Below, in pieces: positions 7,949-17,552 of a stretch of DNA of 64,000 nt. Within the stretch, counting starts at the first letter, position 1. Each line of letters starts with the position of its first letter. Where the stretch lies: positions 186,001 through 250,000 of the forward strand of contig CAXXTS010000004.1 in the NCBI GenBank assembly GCA_963676345.2, given 5' to 3'. Origin of the DNA: G963665925 sp963676345 (lineage in GTDB: Bacteria; Bacillota; Clostridia; Peptostreptococcales; Acidaminobacteraceae). The position numbers and the translations under genes are program-made. The notes beneath the pieces were generated by a model. That model had not been told where the DNA came from, ran no database searches, and saw only the letters and a program-made list of their open reading frames with translations.

Positions 7949-8854
7949 CTAGAATGTGTAATATCCTCCAATGAAATGATTCTCAGGAATTTCATATTGG
8001 TCTGTATCTATAAGACTGTCCGTCTTCCAGCTGCCTGGCAATCCAACATCATGCATTGCAACTTCAAAATACAGCATTGCGATTCCTGCTTCAACTTCTT
8101 CAGAGTAATCACTTACACGTTCATCACGCTCCATAACCAGAACGATCTTGCTGCCATCTAGAATAAATCGCCACGGCTGACGGTTACCCCAAGATGGTGC
8201 CATTCTCATGTAATAAAATACTTTGTCGTACCCACGCATTTGAAGTTCATCCAAACTTACTTTTGCGCCCCATTTCTTAAGGTACGAAATTTCCTCAACT
8301 GACAGTCGATTGCTCACAGGTTCCTTAGAATATGAAGAATCAATATTTGGATATCCCATATCTGTCAGTGGCGACGCACTGCCCTCAGGATCTGTGTCAT
8401 AAATACGCGATAATCTCGGTTCGTGTTTCGCATATCCAAACGCAATCAGCCCTACTACGAATTTGTTGGATTCAAGAGCCAGACGCGACTTAATTTCATC
8501 GCTTTCTTTTGTTCCATCAATCCAACATGTACCTATATCATGTTTAGTTACATTCAGTATTACAAACTCACCAGCATACCCAGCCGACATATATGCCGCC
8601 TCAGCATCTGATGCTAATACCAGCAGATAATGTGGTGCTTTGATCATGACACCAGAATACCCAGCAGCACCTTCAAGCTTCGTTGCAACGTCTTCTCCAT
8701 TTTCAAGTAGCACAAATTCTACATCTGCTTTGTCTGATAGCTTAGGGTATGTATCGCAGAAGTCCATCACCACTTGCATATCTTGGCTTGATACTGCTTT
8801 GTCTTTGTATTCTCTCACGGAGCGTCTTCGCTCTATGACTTTTAGCATTTTCAT
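7949..8854 (-). CDS. Nitroreductase-family flavoprotein (TM1586-type)
   Basis: The 301-residue protein begins with the nitroreductase FMN-phosphate motif IERRRSVREYKD. It has the two-lobed pattern of the larger TM1586-type group, in which a second half repeats the core (MAPSWGNRQPWRFIL at about 214-228). Such enzymes bind FMN and reduce varied substrates with NAD(P)H; the natural substrate is unknown. It stands 39 bp upstream of the L,D-transpeptidase gene and could be co-transcribed. Start ATG at 8854 has GGAGG about 8 nt upstream. Confidence 0.8.
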   Translation of the reverse strand: MKMLKVIERRRSVREYKDKAVSSQDMQVVMDFCDTYPKLSDKADVEFVLLENGEDVATKLEGAAGYSGVMIKAPHYLLVLASDAEAAYMSAGYAGEFVILNVTKHDIGTCWIDGTKESDEIKSRLALESNKFVVGLIAFGYAKHEPRLSRIYDTDPEGSASPLTDMGYPNIDSSYSKEPVSNRLSVEEISYLKKWGAKVSLDELQMRGYDKVFYYMRMAPSWGNRQPWRFILDGSKIVLVMERDERVSDYSEEVEAGIAMLYFEVAMHDVGLPGSWKTDSLIDTDQYEIPENHFIGGYYTF

Positions 8855-9154
8855 AATCAGTTCCCTCCTAGACCGCTCTACAGCACATTTTTCGTCATCT
8901 TCCTAATTATAGCATATGAATGTTTGTCTTACGCGGGTTATCCTTTACATTTTAATGACAAAAGGAGTTAATTTTCTAATACCCGACCTATAAGGTCTCC
9001 TATCAATAAATCGAAACTCGTAAATGATTTGTAACCCCTTTTTAATAAGATGAAACATTTGAACACGAAGTCCTAAAATATTGATGTATCTTCCCTAAAG
9101 ACGGGTAAAATAGGACTATATACTATTGAAAACAACACGCATTAAGGAGGGCCT
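8855..9154. other. Divergent intergenic region, nothing confidently identified
   Basis: This 300-bp, A/T-rich gap separates divergent genes and must hold both promoters. A short inverted repeat GACC-TATAA-GGTC lies at 8984-8996, and a possible -10 box TATACT at 9119-9124 has no good -35 partner. No RNA gene or conserved leader was recognised. Confidence 0.5.
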
Positions 9155-10555
9155 ATGAAAGTCCATTTTCTCGGCGCAACAGAAGAAGTCACTGGCAGCA
9201 ATTTTCTCATTGAAACACAAACCTGCAAATTTATAATAGACTGCGGCCTATTCCAGGGACCAGCCCCTATACTTGCCTTAAATGCAGAAGATTTCAGCTA
9301 CAATCCTGCAGAGGTTGATTTTGTAATATTGACCCATGCACACATTGACCACTCAGGGCGACTCCCCCTACTTGTGAAAAAGGGGTTTAACCATAGAATA
9401 TATTGTACACGTCCTACCGCTGACTTAGCAGATATTCTCTTAAAAGACAGTGGTAAAATCAATGAAGCGGAAGCCGCATGGGAGAATAAAAAGCGTCAAC
9501 GCGCAGGTCTTGAGCGCATTGAACCACTTTTCACCGTTGAAGATGCCCTCATTGCCTTACAATACTTGAACCCTGTTCTTTATGATGTTGAAATTGAACC
9601 TGCTCCAGGCATTAAGTTTATTTACAGAGAAGCTGGCCACTTGCTTGGGTCAGCAAGCATTGAGCTCTTTGTCACTGAAGACGGTCAAACCAAGCACCTC
9701 ATTTTCTCCGGAGATATTGGAACCGGTATGAACCAACTGCTCCCAAACCCAGCTGCCCTATCTAGCGCAGACTATGTATTTATGGAGTCCACTTATGGCG
9801 GTCGCCTGCACAAAAATATTCAGGCACGCGGCGCTCAAGTCGCCCTGGCAATTCTTGAAACTGTAAAACGCGGTGGCACTGTTATCATTCCTGCATTTGC
9901 AGTTGGAAGAACTCAGGAAATTCTCTTTGAAATTAAGAACTTTATCAAGAACACCCCTGAGGGCAAGGCTCTTTCCAGTATTCCGTTTTACATTGACAGT
10001 CCCCTTGCCATTGACGCCACTTCAATATTTGAAAAGAACTTTGAATACTTCAAAACACCTATAAAAGAAGCCTTTGCTTCTGGCGCAAACCCTATTGAAT
10101 TCAAAAACCTGCATATTGTAAAAGAAATGAATACCTCAATGCAGCTCAATAAGGATGGACAGCCCAAGGTTGTTATTTCAGCCAGCGGCATGTGTGATGC
10201 CGGTCGCATCAGGCATCATCTAAAACATCAACTGTGGAAGACCACCACTACCGTTATCTTTATTGGTTATCAAGGCGAAGGTACACTTGGCCGAAAAATC
10301 CTGGAAGGTGAAGATCCTGTCGAAATCATGGATGAAACCATTAAAGTTGCCGGTCGTATCATCCGGATTGAAGGCTTTTCAGGGCACGCTGATCAAAACC
10401 AGCTCCTCAACTGGCTGTCGTCAATTCAAAAAATAAAAAAGGTCTTTCTTAACCATGGTGAAAAATCAGCGGTCGATGCCCTGGCTAAATCTATTAGGGA
10501 ATCAATGGGACACACCGTTGTAACACCAAGCGCTGGAGATGTTATAGAGCTTTAA
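9155..10555 (+). CDS. Beta-CASP metallo-beta-lactamase ribonuclease-like protein
   Basis: The 466-residue protein is a metallo-beta-lactamase fold with a beta-CASP insert, the architecture of the CPSF73/YSH1 and RNase J superfamily. Zinc-binding residues are seen as HAHIDH (H61, H63, D65, H66), a histidine in EAGHLLGSA, and SGHADQ near the C-terminus. Block GTVIIPAFAVGRTQE and SASGMCDAGRIRHH are typical of the RNA-processing exonuclease-like branch. It lacks the RNase J C-terminal domain and is shorter than RNase J (about 555 residues). It has a GGAGG site 7 nt before the ATG and a terminator at 10580. Confidence 0.88.
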   Translation: MKVHFLGATEEVTGSNFLIETQTCKFIIDCGLFQGPAPILALNAEDFSYNPAEVDFVILTHAHIDHSGRLPLLVKKGFNHRIYCTRPTADLADILLKDSGKINEAEAAWENKKRQRAGLERIEPLFTVEDALIALQYLNPVLYDVEIEPAPGIKFIYREAGHLLGSASIELFVTEDGQTKHLIFSGDIGTGMNQLLPNPAALSSADYVFMESTYGGRLHKNIQARGAQVALAILETVKRGGTVIIPAFAVGRTQEILFEIKNFIKNTPEGKALSSIPFYIDSPLAIDATSIFEKNFEYFKTPIKEAFASGANPIEFKNLHIVKEMNTSMQLNKDGQPKVVISASGMCDAGRIRHHLKHQLWKTTTTVIFIGYQGEGTLGRKILEGEDPVEIMDETIKVAGRIIRIEGFSGHADQNQLLNWLSSIQKIKKVFLNHGEKSAVDALAKSIRESMGHTVVTPSAGDVIEL

Positions 10556-10579
10556 TCACACTTAAAATCTACTGACTCT

Positions 10580-10617
10580 AAAAACTGCTGTTTTATCGCG
10601 GCAGTTTTTAATTTTTT
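10580..10617 (+). terminator. Terminator of the beta-CASP gene
   Basis: AAAAACTGC (10580-10588) pairs with GCAGTTTTT (10601-10609), followed by AATTTTTT. Confidence 0.85.
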
Positions 10618-10627
10618 GTAAACATGG

Positions 10628-10674
10628 TTGCGCCCTCAACTATTTTAGTGTATATTAGTTGCAGTATCAACTAA
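10628..10674 (+). promoter_or_regulatory. marR-MATE promoter with palindromic operator
   Basis: A TTGCGC -35 (10628-10633) and a TATATT -10 (10651-10656) are spaced by 17 bp. A perfect 7-bp inverted repeat TTAGTTG-N6-CAACTAA (10655-10674) overlaps the -10 box and start point. This is the expected place for autorepression by the MarR-type product of the first gene. Confidence 0.75.
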
Positions 10675-10687
10675 ATTGGAGGTAATT

Positions 10688-11161
10688 ATGAAAGATAGAC
10701 GAATAGGAAAACATATTTCGATCGCATATAGACTTGCTGTTGTTTTTTTTAAAGAACGTATGTCCGAAATCGGTCTCTACCACAGTCATCATAGTGTTTT
10801 GCTCTCCCTCTATAAACAGGACGGGGTTTCGCAAGAAAAACTGAGCAAGCACCTAGGTGTAGATAAGGCAACCATCACACGTTCCATAAAAATGCTGCTT
10901 GAGAACGGATTTGTTGAACGTCGCCAAGATAAAAATGATAAGCGCTCCTACCTTATCTTTTTAACAGAGAAAGGTCACAGCATTCAGCCCGATATAGATG
11001 CGATGTTCAAAGACTGGAACAATGTACTCCTCGATGGGTTTGATGACGATGAAGCGGCCCAGCTTATTGATTATTTACAAAGAGTGAGTAAGAATGTCCT
11101 CAATCATCACCAGATTGTACAGGACAAGAAAGACAAGGAGTGTTGTAATGCGTGCAAATAA
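10688..11161 (+). CDS. MarR-family transcriptional regulator
   Basis: A winged-helix MarR regulator of 157 residues. The recognition region reads VSQEKLSKHLGVDKATITRSIKMLLENGFVER and the wing contains DKNDKRSY, both typical of the family. The start is taken as the ATG at 10688 because GGAGG (10678-10682) lies 5 nt before it; an in-frame TTG at 10676 overlaps that site. It overlaps the MATE gene by 14 bp, so it most likely represses its own operon through the palindrome at 10655-10674 and responds to an export substrate. The C-terminus has three cysteines close together (ECCNACK), which may be redox-active or bind metal. Confidence 0.92.
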   Translation: MKDRRIGKHISIAYRLAVVFFKERMSEIGLYHSHHSVLLSLYKQDGVSQEKLSKHLGVDKATITRSIKMLLENGFVERRQDKNDKRSYLIFLTEKGHSIQPDIDAMFKDWNNVLLDGFDDDEAAQLIDYLQRVSKNVLNHHQIVQDKKDKECCNACK

Positions 11162-12539
11162 CAAGGAGGCCCAGGACAGGAACTACCTGCTCGGTGAGGC
11201 CAAAATATCAAAGGCATTAATGAAGCTTTCCTTACCGGCAACCATCGGTATGATTGTAAATGCCCTATACAATGTTGTAGATACCATTTTTATCGGTCAA
11301 GGTGTTGGCGCTATAGCCATTGGCGGTCTAGCCATTGCCTTTCCAATACAAATGTTTATTATGGCTATCGCTCAGATGATCGGCATCGGATCTGCATCCA
11401 TCATTTCTAGAGCACTCGGTGCAGGGGATGTTGAAAAGGCAGACAATACAGCTGGCAACGCCTACCTTGCCATTGTGGCCATTGCCATCGTAACGGTCTT
11501 TTTAGGCCTGACCTATATTGAACCACTGCTCAGAATTTTTGGGGCATCAGATACGCTTTTACCTTATGCAAAATCCTATATGGAAGTCATTTTTATCGGC
11601 AGTATCTTCTTCATGTTTGCCGTGGCTTCCAATAATCTCATCAGAGCCGAAGGCAATGCCTTTGTTGCTATGATTTCCATGATGATTGGTACAGGACTCA
11701 ATATCATTCTTGACCCTATTTTCATCTTCCTTCTGGACATGGGCATTCGCGGTGCTGCAATCGCAACCATTATTTCTCAGTTCTGTTCATTTGTCTTCGT
11801 TATGATTTACATCTATAGCGGAAAGAGCCAGCTGAAGGTTAAACCGCATCATCTGAAACCTAAAAAAGCCCTTTTAACTGAAATATTCACTGTAGGCGCA
11901 CCGGCCTTTGCAAGACAGGTTGGTGGAAGCATGTTATCAATTGTTCTCAATAACTCTCTTGGCTTCTATGGCGGTGACATCGCCATTACCATATTTGGTA
12001 TGGTCAACAGACTGCTGATGTTTATCTTTATGCCACTCTTTGGCGTCGTTCAGGGACTGCAACCAATCCTCGGATTCAACTATGGTGCCCGTAAATATGA
12101 CAGAACCATTGAAGCCATCAAGCTTTCTATTAAATACACAACGGTTTATACCTGTGTAGGATGGGGCATTGCCCAAGCCTTCGCACCGCTTTTCCTAAGT
12201 GTTTTCACACGTGAAACCGCGGTAATTAGCATGGGGATTCCAATATTTAGAACGGTTGTCCTGGCCATCCCTGTCATCAGCGTTCAAATCATAAGCTCGT
12301 CCATATTCCAGTCCTTTGGAAAGGCACGTCCTTCTATGATTTTATCTCTGTTGCGACAATTTATTCTCCTCATTCCAATGGTTCTTATTTTCCCAAAATT
12401 CCTTGGTTTATGGGGCATATGGATTTCCTTCCCACTGTCTGATTTCTTGGCAACACTGATTACCTTTGGCATGCTCAGACGTGAAATGAACGAGCTTAAA
12501 GATAAGGAAACAAACATGCGCTCTGTAGCGATTTCATAG
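11148..12539 (+). CDS. MATE-family multidrug/sodium antiporter
   Basis: A 463-residue, 12-segment membrane transporter of the MATE family, which exports cationic drugs or metabolites with Na+ or H+. Typical features are PATIGMIVNALYNVVDTIFIG at the first helix, IISRALGAG and FNYGARKY. The ATG at 11148 is chosen because AAGGAG (11135-11140) precedes it; a longer frame begins inside marR without a ribosome site. Co-transcription with the marR gene upstream suggests drug-inducible expression. The terminator at 12568 follows. Confidence 0.92.
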   Translation: MRANNKEAQDRNYLLGEAKISKALMKLSLPATIGMIVNALYNVVDTIFIGQGVGAIAIGGLAIAFPIQMFIMAIAQMIGIGSASIISRALGAGDVEKADNTAGNAYLAIVAIAIVTVFLGLTYIEPLLRIFGASDTLLPYAKSYMEVIFIGSIFFMFAVASNNLIRAEGNAFVAMISMMIGTGLNIILDPIFIFLLDMGIRGAAIATIISQFCSFVFVMIYIYSGKSQLKVKPHHLKPKKALLTEIFTVGAPAFARQVGGSMLSIVLNNSLGFYGGDIAITIFGMVNRLLMFIFMPLFGVVQGLQPILGFNYGARKYDRTIEAIKLSIKYTTVYTCVGWGIAQAFAPLFLSVFTRETAVISMGIPIFRTVVLAIPVISVQIISSSIFQSFGKARPSMILSLLRQFILLIPMVLIFPKFLGLWGIWISFPLSDFLATLITFGMLRREMNELKDKETNMRSVAIS

Positions 12540-12567
12540 ACAATTTCATAAACCCATGCAAATAGAA

Positions 12568-12597
12568 AACCCCTTGCTGTAACTTAGGCAAGGGGTT
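12568..12597. terminator. Bidirectional terminator between MATE gene and truA
   Basis: AACCCCTTGC (12568-12577) pairs exactly with GCAAGGGGTT (12588-12597), with T-rich tracts on both sides, serving two converging genes. Confidence 0.88.
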
Positions 12598-12607
12598 CTT
12601 ATATGAC

Positions 12608-13348
12608 TTAATTAAATAATACACGCTCTAAGAAAAGGCCCTGTGGCGGCGCGGTTACACCACATTTCGAACGGTCTTTTGCTTTTATAAGTTTATCGAT
12701 TTCTCCTACTTGGCGACTGCCTGCCCCAATTTCTATAAGCACGCCCACCATACGTCTTACCTGATTGTGAAGGAAGCCATCACCTTCGATTTCAATAAAA
12801 ACACGAGCATCTGCCCGTTTGATGTCAATACGCTTGATTTCACGCACCATTGACTTCTTCTTAGCTTTTGCAGTAGTAAATGTCGTAAAATCGTGTGACC
12901 CTATAAATACCTGAGCTGCTGCTTTCATCCGTTCAATATCAAGTGCCTGTGGAACCACTGTAAAGTAGTGCCTTTCAAATGGATCTGCTTTCACCCCATT
13001 CCAGATTTGATAAACATAGATCTTGCCTGTGGCATTATATCTTGGATGAAAACGGTCTTTGCAGGGGCTCAATTCTGTAATTTCAATATCTTCAGGTAAA
13101 TGCTGGTTGACTTTCAAAAGAAACGTATGGCATTCAAGGATTTCATTTGTCTTAAACACAGCTACTTGATCCCTCGCATGCACCCCCGCATCCGTACGGC
13201 TTGCTCCTGTAATTTGTATCGGCGTTTCCAAGGCTTTTGAAAGCACTGCCTCAACTTTTCCCTGAACGGTTTTATCTGAATTTCCAAGTCGTTGCCAGCC
13301 TTTATAGCGGCTTCCGTCATAACGAATATGTATTTTGTAATTGTACAT
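12608..13348 (-). CDS. truA: tRNA pseudouridine(38-40) synthase
   Basis: TruA makes pseudouridine at positions 38-40 of the tRNA anticodon arm. The 246-residue product starting at the ATG 13346-13348 aligns with the family start (IRYDGSRYKGWQ). It has the catalytic aspartate D53 in GASRTDAGVHA, then GSHDFTTF and FLHNQVRRMVG. A longer frame upstream to 13501 would add 51 residues that look non-homologous and overlap the divergent promoter region, so it is not used. Confidence 0.95.
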   Translation of the reverse strand: MYNYKIHIRYDGSRYKGWQRLGNSDKTVQGKVEAVLSKALETPIQITGASRTDAGVHARDQVAVFKTNEILECHTFLLKVNQHLPEDIEITELSPCKDRFHPRYNATGKIYVYQIWNGVKADPFERHYFTVVPQALDIERMKAAAQVFIGSHDFTTFTTAKAKKKSMVREIKRIDIKRADARVFIEIEGDGFLHNQVRRMVGVLIEIGAGSRQVGEIDKLIKAKDRSKCGVTAPPQGLFLERVLFN

Positions 13349-13458
13349 GGTTTTTCCTTTCTTCTTGGCTCTTAACCTATTTCTACTGTCTACAATTTCA
13401 AGTATTGTGCATGGCTCAGCCATATTGTGGTATAAAGCCTGTATAAGGAGGGATGTAT

Positions 13459-14178
13459 ATGTTAGGACGCGTGCTTGTGATATTGACATCATCAAAAACA
13501 ATCACCCTTAAAAACGGGAACTTACTTGAAACAGGCTACGATCAATTCTCATTTGTCGAAGTCGTCGACACCTTGGTAGGCGAGGGTTTTGGTATTGACA
13601 TTGGCACAATTGGCGGGCATACGCCCAGTCAAGATCCCTACTGCCTAAATCATCTTCCTCACAAAGACAAAGACTATTACAAAAGCTATATGGAAGCGGA
13701 CCCACAAATGCTCCTGCCTAAAGATATCACAAAAATGAGCGAAGAGGCGCTTCAACACTATATTGCTGTCTTTATCCCTGGTGGTTACAGCGCGCTTGAA
13801 GAATTTTGCTCGAATCCTGACATGCTCAAGGTAATGAAGCACTTTCATCATTATGCAAAAACCATTGGCATTATCGGTTCAGCAAGTGCAGCCCTTATCC
13901 ATAGTGAACTGCCTTGGCTCTTTACAGACTATCGCATTGCTTGTCTGAATAACGAAATTGAAAGTGAGTATGAATCCCATTTGCTCCCAGGCAAACTGCC
14001 TTTTCATGTGAATTATATTTTAGAACAGCTTGGCGCTAGGGTTACTTATAGTCAACCTCTTGAAACCCACGTCATTGAATATAAAGAGCTTCTAAGTGCA
14101 CAAAACAAATACAGTGCCTATGATTTCGCTAAACAGTTTGCTCTTAAAATCAAATATGCACTTAAAATACCCGAGTGA
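13459..14178 (+). CDS. DJ-1/PfpI-like protein lacking the usual nucleophile cysteine
   Basis: The 239-residue protein has a class I glutamine-amidotransferase-like fold of the DJ-1/Hsp31 type: AVFIPGGYSALEEF at about 106-119 and TIGIIGSASAALIHS at about 134-148. In active Hsp31/PfpI members the second block carries a Cys-His-Gly elbow; here it reads GSAS with no cysteine, so the standard glyoxalase, chaperone or protease chemistry is doubtful. The start at 13459 is chosen because AAGGAGGG (13445-13452) is 6 nt upstream; an ATG 6 bp earlier overlaps that site. It is divergent from truA. Confidence 0.7.
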   Translation: MLGRVLVILTSSKTITLKNGNLLETGYDQFSFVEVVDTLVGEGFGIDIGTIGGHTPSQDPYCLNHLPHKDKDYYKSYMEADPQMLLPKDITKMSEEALQHYIAVFIPGGYSALEEFCSNPDMLKVMKHFHHYAKTIGIIGSASAALIHSELPWLFTDYRIACLNNEIESEYESHLLPGKLPFHVNYILEQLGARVTYSQPLETHVIEYKELLSAQNKYSAYDFAKQFALKIKYALKIPE

Positions 14179-14270
14179 TCTTCACGGTTGAGAAACTTTC
14201 GAGTGTAGCCTATCTGGCATTGGATTTAAAACCCTATATGAACTGTGTAAGTATTTAATTAGAAATGCTA

Positions 14271-14304
14271 AAAGAGCTGCGCTGTAAACACGCAGCTCTT
14301 TTTA
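14271..14304. terminator. Bidirectional terminator between the DJ-1-like and SRPBCC genes
   Basis: AAAGAGCTGCG (14271-14281) pairs exactly with CGCAGCTCTTT (14291-14301), followed by TTTAT, with A-rich sequence on the other side. Confidence 0.88.
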
Positions 14305-14328
14305 TACGTGACACAGCACTTTTTTACA

Positions 14329-14817
14329 CTAGAGCTTAGACCCGCGCAAAACCGATAAGGACAGATCTGAATCTGAAATAATCCAGTCCTTGTTAACATA
14401 CGCACGGAGCTTTTCAAACATCTTTTTAAAAAGCAGACTGTAAAACGCTGCTTCTTGGCTGTCTAGAGCGCGCTCAGTATGCTTAAAAATCAAATGAAGC
14501 TCTGTGCAAAATTCCGTATCTGATCGGCATGGCATCAGCTTCAATTCAAACTGATATTGCTCCGATGGATGCAATGTATCGCACCACATAATTTGGAGCG
14601 CGGCTTCTCGCGTATAGCTTTCAACCAAACTTCCAGCTGTATCTATACGCCCAAAGTCTTGATCCAAATCGGCTTTTACTTCGTACCGTCCACCTGTTTT
14701 CATATCTATTGTCAGTTCAGCCCCCAGCCATTTAGACATGCGTTCGGGCATGGTGAAAAAACGAAATGCACGGTTGGCATCACACGCAAGCCGTGTCGAT
14801 TCATGTATGAATTGCAT
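14329..14817 (-). CDS. SRPBCC (START/AHSA1-like) protein
   Basis: A 162-residue protein with the pattern of an Aha1/START-type hydrophobic ligand-binding fold: an N-terminal strand (FIHESTRLACDANRAFRFFT), MPERMSKWL, TIDMKTGGRYEV, and a long C-terminal helix ending in FEKLRAYVNKDW. No catalytic residues can be named. Its start directly abuts the stop codon of the upstream lipoprotein gene (14817/14818), so the two are co-transcribed. The ligand is unknown. Confidence 0.7.
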   Translation of the reverse strand: MQFIHESTRLACDANRAFRFFTMPERMSKWLGAELTIDMKTGGRYEVKADLDQDFGRIDTAGSLVESYTREAALQIMWCDTLHPSEQYQFELKLMPCRSDTEFCTELHLIFKHTERALDSQEAAFYSLLFKKMFEKLRAYVNKDWIISDSDLSLSVLRGSKL

Positions 14818-16287
14818 CTATAAGCCTCCCTCATCTGCTTCTTGCTGATCCTTTATCATCGTTCCAAGCTGATCGATACCAGACGCAAGGGTGCCTTCAA
14901 GCTCACTGAAGGGCACTTCAACAACTGGATACCCAAATGCGTACGGTGCGTATTCATATAATTGAAAATAAAAAGCAATTCCATTCTCCGTCAAATAGAA
15001 CTGAGTCTTTTCATTAATGCCCTCAAAAACAGCACCATTGTAGAAGGCGTCACTATGCTCTGACATGTACACATCAATAAAGACATTTACGCGTTCCTTA
15101 AATGCCACTTCATCAGTATATAAATCATCCAGTGCGATACGCTGGCCATTTGACCGGTCTATAGTGATGGTCTGGCGTGTATGATTGGGATGTATTCCGT
15201 ATTTCATGTATTCGGATACGGTGATATGCAGGTGGGGATACTGCCTACTCTCTTCGCTGTAAACCCAGTCCACCCAATAGGAAAGCTGATTTGCGCCAAT
15301 CTTGCTAAAGGCTTCAGATGGGACAAAGTCTAAGGTTTTCGATTCAATATCCTGCTCAATACCTTCCTGAACACCTAGGAGCACATCATTCCAGACCTGA
15401 TCCTGACTGCTAATGAAGTCTGGCCAGTTCCATGTAATCCGACCTGTTTTCCAGTAAGCATCACGAATAAAACTGTTTTCGTAACGTTCTACAATGCCCG
15501 TTCCTGGAATCGTGTCAATTTTCCACTGCCCATCCTCTGTCCTTTTTAGAAGCATCAGACTGCTTTTTTGCGTACCATCATGGGCTTTAAAGTTAAAGTT
15601 CACATAGCGCGTCTGGGCATCTTCTGCCACATCTGAGGTGAGCACGTCTACCTGATCTATGTCTAAATCAAAAACCTGTGTACGCTCTGGAGCGTATAGG
15701 TGGTTTTCGTATTCTATAAGACCCCAAAGACTAACTATATCAGCTATACACGATTCGGTGTAATAGGGTCTTAACCTGTCCTTTAAGTGATCCACGGTAT
15801 CCAGTGGTGGTTCTTGAAGCCAGTAAGTCTCATAAATGTCTTCAAATTGAACGGTTTCCAGCTCGGCGGCATTTAAAGCCTGTGCCGTTTTCGAAAACAC
15901 AGTGCACGCTTCAAGGATACCCTCTTCAAGGGTCTCTTCATAAATTGACTCAAGACGTTCAGGTGCCGAATCTGTAACCACATCCTCCGGTGGAAGGGCT
16001 ACAACTTCATAGCCATCCTCTACAGGACTGGGCACTTTCGTTGCTTGTGAACCGCCTCCAGCTTGTGCGTCCGTTTCCTCAACCACTTCTTTTGATGTTT
16101 CATCTGCGTCCTGAGTCTCATTTAGGGCTTCATCACCCTCTTGTGTCTTTGACTCGGATGGAGTGCCTTTATCTTTTGCTTCATCTATTTCGACCTCTTG
16201 TTGAGGGGGAATTTCTTTTATGTCCCCTGTCTGACAGCCTGTCACCAGGGTAATTGCGGCAATAATTGCCAGTAGCTTTGATTTCAA
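14818..16287 (-). CDS. Lipoprotein with C-terminal DUF3298-like domain
   Basis: A 489-residue exported lipoprotein. The signal peptide ends in the lipobox LVTGC (Cys18), followed by an acidic Glu/Asp/Thr/Ser-rich linker to about residue 105. The C-terminal part (about 365-475) has the DUF3298 pattern found in the anti-sigma factor RsiV and relatives: a strand TITIDRSNGQRIALDDLY, a helix, then FYLTENGIAFYF, YEYAPYAFG and VEVPFSEL. A middle domain (about 110-270) is not recognised. It is the first gene of a pair with the SRPBCC gene. A second protein of similar layout is encoded at 40282-41826. Confidence 0.78.
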   Translation of the reverse strand: MKSKLLAIIAAITLVTGCQTGDIKEIPPQQEVEIDEAKDKGTPSESKTQEGDEALNETQDADETSKEVVEETDAQAGGGSQATKVPSPVEDGYEVVALPPEDVVTDSAPERLESIYEETLEEGILEACTVFSKTAQALNAAELETVQFEDIYETYWLQEPPLDTVDHLKDRLRPYYTESCIADIVSLWGLIEYENHLYAPERTQVFDLDIDQVDVLTSDVAEDAQTRYVNFNFKAHDGTQKSSLMLLKRTEDGQWKIDTIPGTGIVERYENSFIRDAYWKTGRITWNWPDFISSQDQVWNDVLLGVQEGIEQDIESKTLDFVPSEAFSKIGANQLSYWVDWVYSEESRQYPHLHITVSEYMKYGIHPNHTRQTITIDRSNGQRIALDDLYTDEVAFKERVNVFIDVYMSEHSDAFYNGAVFEGINEKTQFYLTENGIAFYFQLYEYAPYAFGYPVVEVPFSELEGTLASGIDQLGTMIKDQQEADEGGL

Positions 16288-16406
16288 AGCCTCGCCTCCT
16301 AACTTACCCCCTTAGTCTATCAGAAAATATGTGTTTATGTGCGTCAATTCGGTAAAAATCTGCCACATTAGAAGAGAATAATCGGCATTTCAACACGCCA
16401 TATGAA

Positions 16407-17288
16407 CTACAAGCATTTCAAGATTCTTTCATAAGCGTTCATATCCTCTAACCACCGCTTGGGTATGACACTTTCCCCATGATGAGCCCCAAGAATCATT
16501 CCAATAACGATACCACGAGCTGCTGAATCGCCTCCTGCCTGAATGTTTTCGAGCAGGGCTGTTTCAAAATCGGACTCATAACGGTGAATTAAATAAAGCG
16601 CACTTGGAAATGCTGCCTTTGAAGAGCAGTGCTGACCGAAGACCGGAATCATTTCGCGCGGTTCAACCATTTCATGTGCGATGGCCTGATTAATATAGTC
16701 TTGAACAGCCCCTCCAACTTCATTTGCCGTTTCCTCCATTGCCTGGGTCGGCGCTTTCCCCTTCAGAACCTTGTCTATGATAAGTGTCAGCGCTTTTGCA
16801 ATGCTCAGAATATCCCCGCCGGTATGTGTCAGCTGGGTCTGGACAACCCCTTCCTTTTCGAAGGGCAGTGCTTGCTTTGCCAAGTAATAAACCAGTGGCG
16901 CCATGCGGACTGCACCCCCCAGTTCATCAGATGTTGAGCCATTCAGTTCATGTGTCTGACCATATGATTGCATGGTGTCTTTTGTTGCGTGGTCCTTATA
17001 GCCATCGTAGGTCTCCATAGCCGCGCACCATGCATCTTTGAACTGAACCGGATCGAAGGCACCATTCTCTTTTAAATATTCAAGGAAAAAGAGCATCTGA
17101 TCGCCATAGTGTGTAAAGTCACCTTTTGTTTTTCCTTTATGAAATGAGTCTGACAGTGGGGCCGTAATACCCTTAATTTCACCGAATTCTTTCTCAATTT
17201 TTTGCATGTCGTAAATCCAGTGTGGTCCTAATGCAAGTGCATCTGCAACGAAGCCGCCTAAAATCATGCCGCGTAATTTATCTTTCAT
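16407..17288 (-). CDS. ADP-ribosylglycohydrolase family protein
   Basis: A 293-residue DraG/ARH-type protein. These enzymes use two Mg2+ ions to remove ADP-ribose from proteins or small molecules. The N-terminal motif MILGGFVADALALG, the mid-protein GDFTHYGDQ and the C-terminal metal block QAGGDSAARGIVIGMILGAHHG (acidic residues around 252) are all visible. No DraT-like transferase or nitrogenase gene is nearby, so the target is unknown. It lies downstream of the repeat locus at 17553-17708. Confidence 0.85.
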   Translation of the reverse strand: MKDKLRGMILGGFVADALALGPHWIYDMQKIEKEFGEIKGITAPLSDSFHKGKTKGDFTHYGDQMLFFLEYLKENGAFDPVQFKDAWCAAMETYDGYKDHATKDTMQSYGQTHELNGSTSDELGGAVRMAPLVYYLAKQALPFEKEGVVQTQLTHTGGDILSIAKALTLIIDKVLKGKAPTQAMEETANEVGGAVQDYINQAIAHEMVEPREMIPVFGQHCSSKAAFPSALYLIHRYESDFETALLENIQAGGDSAARGIVIGMILGAHHGESVIPKRWLEDMNAYERILKCL

Positions 17289-17552
17289 TGAAATTGCCTC
17301 CTTTTCGGTTCACTTTATCCTTACTCTTTTCATGCCCTTCTACTAAGGCGTTAAACAAACTTAGGCATTTCACATTCCGTAGACTTTTTTGAGCAAGATG
17401 TAATCACCCTATAGGTCAAAATCCAATACACGCGACCGTCTGTGGATGTGTAGTGCAAGTGTTTCATTGTTTTTCCAAACTCACAGAAATCATGATTAAT
17501 CGAAACTTACGTATAATGACTGAGTCGGGTGTTCTTACTTATGAAAAAGCAA

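Noticed and set aside
13349..13501. N-terminal extension of TruA by 51 residues
   Set aside because: The extension has no match to the family start and would cover the divergent promoter region; the ATG at 13348 gives the normal N-terminus.
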